Position numbers and translations under genes: made by a program
The notes under the pieces: generated by a model
Database searches by the model: none
Told to the model about the DNA's origin: nothing
Seen by the model: only the letters and a program-made list of their open reading frames with translations
In this document: one piece after another, positions 56,868 to 64,000 of the stretch
Layout of the letters: every line of letters starts with the position of its first letter
How positions within the stretch are numbered: the stretch's first letter is position 1
Origin: Mycobacterium sp. 852014-50255_SCH5639931
GTDB taxonomy: Bacteria > Actinomycetota > Actinomycetes > Mycobacteriales > Mycobacteriaceae
Direction: 5' to 3'
Assembly: GCF_001665605.1 (NCBI RefSeq)
Contig: NZ_LZSV01000017.1
Coordinates: forward strand, 310,001-374,000
DNA length: 64,000 nt

Positions 56868-57635
56868 TCAGCGGGTTCCGGGCGGAAGGCTCGGCGGAGT
56901 CGTCGTCACAGTGGTAATCGGCGTGGACGTGTACGTCGGGCTGCTGGTGACGGTGACCGTGCTCGTGCTGGTGGACGGCGGTGGCACTTCGGTCGTCGTC
57001 GTGATCGTCGTGACGCTGGTCGTCGTCGAGGTGGACGACGTCGTCGTCGCGGCCGCCGCGGCGAGCACACCGCAGGCCACCCGCTTGCCCGACTCGCCGG
57101 CGGAACTCCCGCTCAGGTTGTCCGCGTTCTGGTGGACGATCAGCGCGGTGCCCGAGCTGGTTCTCAGGTCCGAGGCGGTGAGCAAGCTGGTGGTGGTGAC
57201 CAGCTTCGCCGAGCCGTCGTTGCGCACCTGCAACGCGGTCAGGTCGCCGCTGGCCGGGAAACCGGTGTGATTCGGTGCCTGGTAGACGCTTCCGGCCGAA
57301 TTGAAGTCCCCGGTCGAGCCGCCGGACGGCGCGGTGGAATTAGCCTCGCATTTGCCCACAGCGTGGATCATCAGCGCGTGGAAACCCGGGCTCAGGACTT
57401 GGTTGGGTCCGGCCTCCACGGTCACCGTCGCGTACCCGTTCGCGAAATCAATGGTGGCGGTGCCGACCTGGTTTCCGTCGGCGCTCTTCAACTGCGTGGT
57501 CATCCGCTCGGTGCCGGGGGGCGCGCTGGACGACGTTGACGTGGCAGATTGGCCACCCTGCTGGTTTGCGCATGCTGCCAACGGTGCGATGGTGGCGGCA
57601 AGCGCCACGGCCGCGAAGGTTACGCCCTTATTCAT
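56868..57635 (-). CDS. SodC-like lipoprotein with degraded copper site and Thr-rich tail
   Basis: The 255-residue protein has a lipoprotein signal (lipobox LAAC near residue 22) and a Cu/Zn superoxide-dismutase fold. Recognisable blocks: GFHALMIHAVGKCEAN, HTGFPASGDLTALQV, ALIVHQNADN and GKRVACGVL. In active enzymes the first block reads with His-x-His; here one His is Met (LMIH). The bridging His of the next block (GHYH in M. tuberculosis SodC, from memory) reads SVYQ. So two of four copper ligands are missing. After the SOD domain a Thr/Ser/Val/Pro-rich tail of about 60 residues follows (TTTTEVPPPSTST...), probably disordered and perhaps O-mannosylated. Confidence 0.8.
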   Translation of the reverse strand: MNKGVTFAAVALAATIAPLAACANQQGGQSATSTSSSAPPGTERMTTQLKSADGNQVGTATIDFANGYATVTVEAGPNQVLSPGFHALMIHAVGKCEANSTAPSGGSTGDFNSAGSVYQAPNHTGFPASGDLTALQVRNDGSAKLVTTTSLLTASDLRTSSGTALIVHQNADNLSGSSAGESGKRVACGVLAAAAATTTSSTSTTTSVTTITTTTEVPPPSTSTSTVTVTSSPTYTSTPITTVTTTPPSLPPGTR

Positions 57636-57672
57636 GGGCCGGTCGTACCCCGATTGGTCGCGGTCCAAACGA

Positions 57673-58152
57673 CTACAGCGAACTCAACAGGGTGGCGCGG
57701 CCTCGGACGCGAAGCTTATTGATCGTGGATCGACGCAAACGGGTGATGCGCTCCACCATTCGATCTCCGAGTGCGTCGAGCATCTCGGCGCTCAAATCTA
57801 TTGGCGCCGGGCATAAGTCGCGCTCCTCTTCGCTGGCGTGTGCATCCAGGACCGTGACGAACGAGTGCCACTCGCCCTCGTATTGCGGCGCCGTCGGCGG
57901 GGTCCGAAGTAGCACCGCCAGCTGATCCCAGACTTGCCGGTGCTCCGCGTGGGCGATCGCGACGAGCGTGCTTGCCTCCGACACCGCCGGATAGAACAGG
58001 TCGTCCTCGATCCGCATGTGAATGTCGAGTTCGATCAACAATTCATCGAGGGCGTCCTGCCGCTCGCCGGTAGCCGGGGGCAACGCCGTGATCTTCTCGC
58101 AAAGCCCGCGTAAGACCTTGTGGTGTTCAAAGAGCACATCGTAGGCGTTCAT
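57673..58152 (-). CDS. Hemerythrin-like (HHE) protein
   Basis: The 159-residue four-helix protein starts at ATG 58152, overlapping the Rieske/DUF2231 stop. Di-iron ligands are visible: FEHHKVL, IHMRIEDDLFYP, AEHRQVWD, and DAHASEEERDL. Hemerythrin domains bind O2, NO or sense iron and redox state. Length and ligand pattern fit bacterial hemerythrin-HHE proteins. Cotranslation with an exported-type Rieske protein suggests a shared redox function. Confidence 0.87.
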   Translation of the reverse strand: MNAYDVLFEHHKVLRGLCEKITALPPATGERQDALDELLIELDIHMRIEDDLFYPAVSEASTLVAIAHAEHRQVWDQLAVLLRTPPTAPQYEGEWHSFVTVLDAHASEEERDLCPAPIDLSAEMLDALGDRMVERITRLRRSTINKLRVRGRATLLSSL

Positions 58153-59066
58153 TTCGCGCCTCCGCGCACCTCGACGTATCCATGGCGGATGCGTGCCGGG
58201 TAGTGCGGCAGTGCGGCTGTCGCCGGTCCACGCAGCACTTCTCCCGATTCGCAGGCGAACCGGGAGCCATGCCACGGACAAACGATGCGGCCGCGATCGA
58301 TCCAGCCGTCGTCCATCGGCGCACCGAGGTGGGGGCAGCGCGCGCCGACGGCCAGGACCCGGTCGTCGGTGCGGTAGAGAACCACGCCGACGCCGTCAAC
58401 CTCGACCCGCCGCGGCTGACCGTCCAGGGCCGTTGCCGGCAACACCGGCGTCCAGTGGGCGGCACTGAGCCGAGCCCCCGAGCGGTCCACCCCGGCTCCC
58501 GATCCGTAGACGAGAGCTCCGCCCAAATAGCCGCTACTCAGGGTGATGCCGTAGCCCAGCGCACTGCAAGCCATCCCGCGCTGATGGCGACCGTTGCGGC
58601 GGTCCCACCACGACAACGCGTACAGGCTCGTCGCGACCCCGTTCAGCAAGCCATGGACAACGCCGACCCGTCGCGATTGCTCATGCGTGTGTTGCCAGTC
58701 CGTCAGACCGGTCGCGGCCGCGCCGACGCTTCCGGCGAGTCCGACACCCAACGCGAACCTCGACGCGTCACGCCATTGCGCGCCACTCCCCGAGAGCATG
58801 GACGCCGCATCCATCGCGACCGTCGTCGTGATCGCTCCCGTCGGCACCGACGTCAACGCGGGATGCAGCGGATGGCCGAGCCAGGTGCCGTGCAGCGCAT
58901 TGCTGACCCGGTCGCGATATCGGCCCATGGCCGCGAAGAGGAATGTCAGACCGTGCTCGAGGCGGTAGCTCGGCCGGTCTAGCCATTCCTGTCTTCCCAG
59001 CCTTCTGACTGCGGCATGGCCGTAATTACGGACGCGATCCGGAGATCGATGTGATCGTTCAGTCAC
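58149..59066 (-). CDS. DUF2231 membrane domain fused to Rieske [2Fe-2S] domain
   Basis: The 305-residue protein has an N-terminal DUF2231 region (about 20-190) with four hydrophobic helices and HGTWLGHPLHPALTSVPTGA. A C-terminal Rieske domain (about 205-300) has ligands in RCPHLGAP and VCPWHGSRF. It lacks the extra disulfide cysteines, so it resembles ferredoxin-type Rieske proteins, unlike the one at 8337. It is the first gene of a two-gene unit with hemerythrin. An electron donor role for hemerythrin or a membrane oxidase is inferred. Confidence 0.87.
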   Translation of the reverse strand: MTERSHRSPDRVRNYGHAAVRRLGRQEWLDRPSYRLEHGLTFLFAAMGRYRDRVSNALHGTWLGHPLHPALTSVPTGAITTTVAMDAASMLSGSGAQWRDASRFALGVGLAGSVGAAATGLTDWQHTHEQSRRVGVVHGLLNGVATSLYALSWWDRRNGRHQRGMACSALGYGITLSSGYLGGALVYGSGAGVDRSGARLSAAHWTPVLPATALDGQPRRVEVDGVGVVLYRTDDRVLAVGARCPHLGAPMDDGWIDRGRIVCPWHGSRFACESGEVLRGPATAALPHYPARIRHGYVEVRGGAK

Positions 59067-59252
59067 GGCACCCTCCTGTGCGCGTGAGCGAACCGACGCG
59101 GGGCCCCCGGCACGACGGAACGCCCGAATCTAGCCCGACGCGACGCAAGGGTTGTTGAGTGCCGCGTCGATATGGACGCGGCCAGCCGGCGGCCTAGCCC
59201 ATGACTAGTACACGGACCGCCACGGCCATTCGTTCAACCGAGTCGTGCGCCG

Positions 59253-59561
59253 TTAGGCCGAGCGGCGAATGCCGCGCGTGCGGCCGATGTCGCCCTTCAG
59301 CAACATGTCGCGCTCCGATTCGGACAAGCCGCCCCAAACCCCATAGGGCTCACCGACTTCGAGCGCGTGGGAACGGCACTCCTGAATTACCGGGCACTGC
59401 CGGCACATTTCTTTGGCGCGCTGCTCGCGCTGCATGCGGGCGCGGCCGCGCTCACCGTCGGGGTGAAAGAACATCGACGAGTCAACGCCGCGGCACAAGC
59501 CCTGCAGTTGCCAGTTCCAGATGTCGGCGTTGGGTCCAGGTAGCTGCTCCGGCTGTGGCAT
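59253..59561 (-). CDS. whiB3: Iron-sulfur redox regulator WhiB3
   Basis: The 102-residue WhiB protein binds a [4Fe-4S] cluster through Cys23, Cys53, Cys56 and Cys62, and has GVWGG before a basic DNA-binding tail (GRTRGIRR). WhiB3 senses O2, NO and redox state and controls polyketide and lipid genes in mycobacteria; it acts with SigA. AGAGAGGG lies before the ATG. It is placed divergently from the Rv3415c-like gene, as in M. tuberculosis. Confidence 0.95.
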   Translation of the reverse strand: MPQPEQLPGPNADIWNWQLQGLCRGVDSSMFFHPDGERGRARMQREQRAKEMCRQCPVIQECRSHALEVGEPYGVWGGLSESERDMLLKGDIGRTRGIRRSA

Positions 59562-59915
59562 TGGTGTTTCCCTCTCTGCACGGCACGCCCAGTAAGGTCA
59601 GGTTCGCGAAGCGATTGTGCAACTGAAATGAAGTGGCGTCACCGATGACTACCCGTCATGCGTAGACGTTAGGGCGGGCGGTGAATTTGCGTCAATAGCC
59701 ACTTAGCCCGACAAAGTATGTAATGGTTATAAAAGAATTAACGCCGCGTTCATCTGCTACCCATTGTCGAAACACGCACCGTGCTACCAGGCACTTGACC
59801 GGAACGAGATTTCCCAGCTCACGGGCCAGGGGAGGGCCGGCCGCGATTAGTACAGGACCTATTGTGATTAACAGTTCGGTAACGCGAACAGCACAAACTG
59901 TTTACTCCTATCGTC
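59562..59915. other. Divergent control region between whiB3 and the TPR-like gene
   Basis: This 354-base gap is AT-richer than its flanks and has no convincing gene. Nested inverted repeats lie next to the plus-strand gene: AACAGTT (59870-59876) with AACTGTT (59896-59902), and GTTCG (59874-59878) with CGAAC (59885-59889). Confidence 0.55.
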
Positions 59916-60734
59916 GTGATTGAAACTCGTCACACTTCCGTGATTGGCCGAGAGCTGGCCGCCGCCGCCTTCGGAGACCGGCCCGGCACCTGGCCGCTGC
60001 CGACGGCGGTCACTCCGGAGGGCTTATGGCTGCGCGCGGTCGCAGCGGGCGGGCAGGGCCGCTACGGCAGCGCCTACCGCGATCTGGCCGCGCTGCGGCG
60101 CGACGCCCCCGCCGGTCGGTTGGCGTCCCTGGCTCACAGCACGCAGGGATCCTTTCTGCGCCAACTGGGTTGGCACACGCTGGCGCGCGGGTGGGACGGG
60201 CGCGCCCTAGCGCTGGCCGGCGTGGACCCCGAGGCGCGTGCCGACGCCGTGATCGGGCTGGCGGCCGACGCGCTGGGTGTCGGCCGCTTCGCGGCGGCGG
60301 CGGCGTTGTTGCGCCGCGCGGACTCCGAGCTGGGTGCGGAGCCGCTGCCCGAGCGGCAGCCGGTGCGCCGCGGGTGGGTGGCCGCCGAATTGGCGATGGC
60401 CCGCGGCGACGGCGAAACCGCCATCCGCCATGCGAACGAAGCGGTGGAGCTGGCGGGCGCCATGGCCGTCCCGTCGGCGCGGCACGCGGTCAAGAGCGAG
60501 GTGGTGCTGGCGGCCGCCCTGTGCAGCGCCGGGGCCGTCGAGCGCGCGCGGGCGGTGGCGGAGGCGGCGCTGGAGGCCACCGGCCGGCTCGGGCTGGTCC
60601 CGCTTCGTTGGGCGTTGGCGTGCTTGCTGATTGATCTCGGTAGCGTCACCGTCTCGACACAAAAGCTACGCGAAATTCGCGATGTCTCCGCAGGCCAAGT
60701 GCGGCGCGCCGGTGCGACGTGGCGTTCCGCTTGA
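59916..60734 (+). CDS. TPR-like helical protein (Rv3415c-like)
   Basis: The 272-residue, Ala-rich protein starts at GTG 59916. It is built of helical pairs spaced like TPR repeats (GRYGSAYRDLAALRRDAPAG; RADAVIGLAADALGVGRFAAAAALLRRAD; ELAMARGDGETAIRHANEAVELA; AVERARAVAEAALEAT). No membrane or catalytic motif. It precedes sigD on the same strand, matching the Rv3415c-sigD order, so it may act with or on SigD; this is not shown. Confidence 0.85.
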   Translation: MIETRHTSVIGRELAAAAFGDRPGTWPLPTAVTPEGLWLRAVAAGGQGRYGSAYRDLAALRRDAPAGRLASLAHSTQGSFLRQLGWHTLARGWDGRALALAGVDPEARADAVIGLAADALGVGRFAAAAALLRRADSELGAEPLPERQPVRRGWVAAELAMARGDGETAIRHANEAVELAGAMAVPSARHAVKSEVVLAAALCSAGAVERARAVAEAALEATGRLGLVPLRWALACLLIDLGSVTVSTQKLREIRDVSAGQVRRAGATWRSA

Positions 60735-60800
60735 AATGGCCTCCGGGCCGTTATTGTCAATTCGTTAGTTAGCCCGGTTAGCCCGCGATGTGTCCGGTTC

Positions 60801-60826
60801 GTAACGTTGGAGATACCGCCGTCGAT
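60801..60826 (+). promoter_or_regulatory. SigD-like promoter overlapping the sigD start
   Basis: GTAACG (60801-60806), 16 bases, CGAT (60823-60826) matches the SigD consensus as I recall it, suggesting autoregulation. Its -10 overlaps ATG 60825, so a transcript from here would start after that codon and would need a downstream start such as GTG 60858. Confidence 0.5.
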
Positions 60827-61400
60827 GACAATTCAAGGGGATCGTCTCGACGCTGTGGTGTCCAAGGCCGTGGCGGGGGACAGTAACGCACTACGGGAGG
60901 TGCTGGAGACCATCCGTCCGATTGTCGTGCGATATTGCCGCGCGCGAGTCGGGACAGTCGAGCGGGGTGGGCTGTCAGCGGATGACGTGGCACAGGAGGT
61001 GTGCTTGGCGACTATCACGGCGCTGCCGCGCTACCGGGACCGAGGGCGTCCCTTTCTCGCCTTCCTGTACGGCATCGCGGCGCACAAGGTCGCGGACGCC
61101 CATCGGGCCGCCGGCCGTGATCTCTCCTATCCGACCGAGGTCATTCCCGAGCGTTGGTCGTCCGACGCGGGCCCCGAACAGCGGGCCATCGAAGCCGATT
61201 CGGTCAGCCGGATGAGCGAGCTGCTCGAAATCCTGCCCGCCAAGCAGCGCGAGATCCTGATCCTGCGTGTCGTCGTCGGCTTGTCCGCCGAGGAGACCGC
61301 GTCCGCCGTCGGCAGCACCACGGGAGCGGTCCGGGTGGCCCAGCACCGCGCGCTGTCCCGGCTGAAGTCCGAAATGATCGCGGCAGGTGACTGTGCCTGA
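60825..61400 (+). CDS. sigD: ECF sigma factor SigD
   Basis: The 191-residue ECF sigma factor acts in stationary-phase and starvation gene control. Region 2 (about 30-90) includes ADDVAQEVCLATITALPRYR, and region 4 (about 125-185) includes SAEETASAVGSTTGAVRVAQHRALSRL. ATG 60825 is one choice; TTG 60807 and a later GTG 60858 are alternatives. A conserved-looking sequence continues upstream in frame without a stop. The gene is followed by its anti-sigma factor with a 14-base overlap. Confidence 0.92.
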   Translation: MTIQGDRLDAVVSKAVAGDSNALREVLETIRPIVVRYCRARVGTVERGGLSADDVAQEVCLATITALPRYRDRGRPFLAFLYGIAAHKVADAHRAAGRDLSYPTEVIPERWSSDAGPEQRAIEADSVSRMSELLEILPAKQREILILRVVVGLSAEETASAVGSTTGAVRVAQHRALSRLKSEMIAAGDCA

Positions 61401-62151
61401 ATCCCTGGACGAATTCGCCCGCACCAACCTGCTTCTCGACGCGCTCGCCGAGCGGCGGCCGGTGCACGTCGGTGACCCTGACATGGACGCGATGGCCACG
61501 CTGCTGGAGGACTGGCGCGACAACCTGCGGTGGCCACCGGCGAGTGCGCTGGTGTCGGCCGAGGAAGCCGTCGACGCCCTGCGCGCCGGCCTGGCCGACC
61601 GTCGCCGCGGCCGGCGCGGGCTGGCGACGATCGGATCGGTCGCCGCGGCGCTGTTGGTGATGAGCGGCTTCGGCGCGATGGTGGTCGAGGCGCGCCCCGG
61701 CACCCCGCTGCACGGGCTGCACGCGATGTTCTTCGACCAGCCGCGCGTCAACGAGAAGAATCAGGTCATGCTGTCGGCCAGGGCCGACCTGGCCAAGGTG
61801 CAGGAATCGATCGACCGCGGTCAATGGGACCAGGCCCAGAACCAGCTCACCGAGGTGAGCAGCCTGGTCCAGTCGATCGACGACCCGGCCAGCAAACAGG
61901 AGCTGACAAACCAGCTGAAGCTGTTGAATCTCAGGGTCCAATCGCGAAACCCGAATGCGACGCTGCCGCCCCCGGCGAACACGCCGTCGGCGTGGTCGAC
62001 TCCGACCACCGCTGCGCCGACGGCGGCCACCACACCCTCCGAAGCTTCGCCGAGCCCGTCAGTCACGCCCTCGCCGAGTCAGTCGTGGAGCAAGCACCGG
62101 CACCACGGGCAGACTTCGACGCCGTCGGCGGTGACGCCGAACAACCCCTAG
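61387..62151 (+). CDS. rsdA: Anti-sigma-D factor RsdA
   Basis: The 254-residue protein starts at GTG 61387, overlapping sigD. The N-terminal region (LDEFARTNLLLDALAERRPV; to about residue 70) is the SigD-binding part. One membrane helix follows (GLATIGSVAAALLVMSGFGAMVV). The exported part begins with EARPGTPLHGLHAMFFDQ and ends in a Pro/Ser/Thr-rich tail with a short basic stretch (KHRHHG). It holds SigD at the membrane until released, in M. tuberculosis by intramembrane or Clp proteolysis. It is shorter than the roughly 299 residues I recall for Rv3413c, mostly in the tail. Confidence 0.9.
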   Translation: MTVPESLDEFARTNLLLDALAERRPVHVGDPDMDAMATLLEDWRDNLRWPPASALVSAEEAVDALRAGLADRRRGRRGLATIGSVAAALLVMSGFGAMVVEARPGTPLHGLHAMFFDQPRVNEKNQVMLSARADLAKVQESIDRGQWDQAQNQLTEVSSLVQSIDDPASKQELTNQLKLLNLRVQSRNPNATLPPPANTPSAWSTPTTAAPTAATTPSEASPSPSVTPSPSQSWSKHRHHGQTSTPSAVTPNNP

Positions 62152-62155
62152 CGGT

Positions 62156-64000
<1,845 letters not shown>

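Noticed and set aside
59723..59923. 66-codon ORF before the TPR-like gene
   Set aside because: Lies in the divergent control region, overlaps the real start and lacks coding features.

Overview
The window is high-GC chromosomal DNA from a Mycobacterium, most likely a slow-growing nontuberculous species. Gene order and protein content match the M. tuberculosis stretch from rmlC/rmlB (Rv3465/Rv3464) through infA, the rpsM-rplQ cluster, cutinases, rplM-rpsI, glmM, glmS, nnr, gadB, alr, the tsaE-tsaB-rimI-tsaD cluster, groES-groEL1, whiB3, sigD and guaB2 (Rv3411c), shown here in the reverse orientation. The M. tuberculosis comparisons come from memory, not from a search. No tRNA, rRNA, CRISPR array or insertion sequence was seen.

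Region 1 (1-6275): a compact, mostly overlapping run of six plus-strand genes that looks like a specialised-metabolite pathway. It holds a ThDP enzyme (cut by the window edge), an SRPBCC protein, a ketosynthase-III-like acyltransferase, a HisC-type aminotransferase, an FAD monooxygenase and an O-methyltransferase. A separate FAD/NAD(P) oxidoreductase follows. Region 2 (7752-10779): an ECF sigma factor, a membrane-anchored Rieske protein that could be its anti-sigma partner, a blue-copper lipoprotein, a Tat-exported metallophosphoesterase and a membrane protein. The sigma and cupredoxin genes are each preceded by the same 11+5-base motif at identical spacing. Region 3 (10664-19404): an acyltransferase-3 gene with a decayed tandem copy, rmlCB, two tandem F420-type oxidoreductases, and a two-gene signalling pair (receiver-flavoprotein fusion plus histidine kinase).

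Region 4 (19400-29288): core translation and transcription genes, truA, two cutinases, then a truncated eccB4 directly before rplM. The rest of ESX-4 (mycP4, eccD4, eccC4, esxU/esxT) is absent, so this looks like a deletion scar. Region 5 (29515-37580): a large helical protein plus lipoprotein pair, an ESX-like pair (Rv3440c/Rv3439c position), an F420-type oxidoreductase, an alpha/beta-hydrolase-fold protein without its serine, and an AT-rich gap with a DUF2510 fragment. Region 6 (37581-52639): glmS, a duplicated DUF4436 membrane gene, nnr, gadB, a molybdoenzyme remnant, alr, a hydrolase, the t6A-modification cluster and groES-groEL1 under a CIRCE operator.

Region 7 (52690-59066) is an accessory block between groEL1 and whiB3. 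It contains a secreted protein, a di-iron protein, a 59-bp tandem repeat, a nitroreductase-MarR-hydroxylaminobenzene-mutase module with a palindromic operator, a SodC-like lipoprotein that has lost copper ligands, and a Rieske/DUF2231-hemerythrin pair. Region 8 (59253-64000) returns to conserved order: whiB3, a TPR-like protein, sigD, its anti-sigma factor rsdA, a DUF5319 protein and the start of guaB2.
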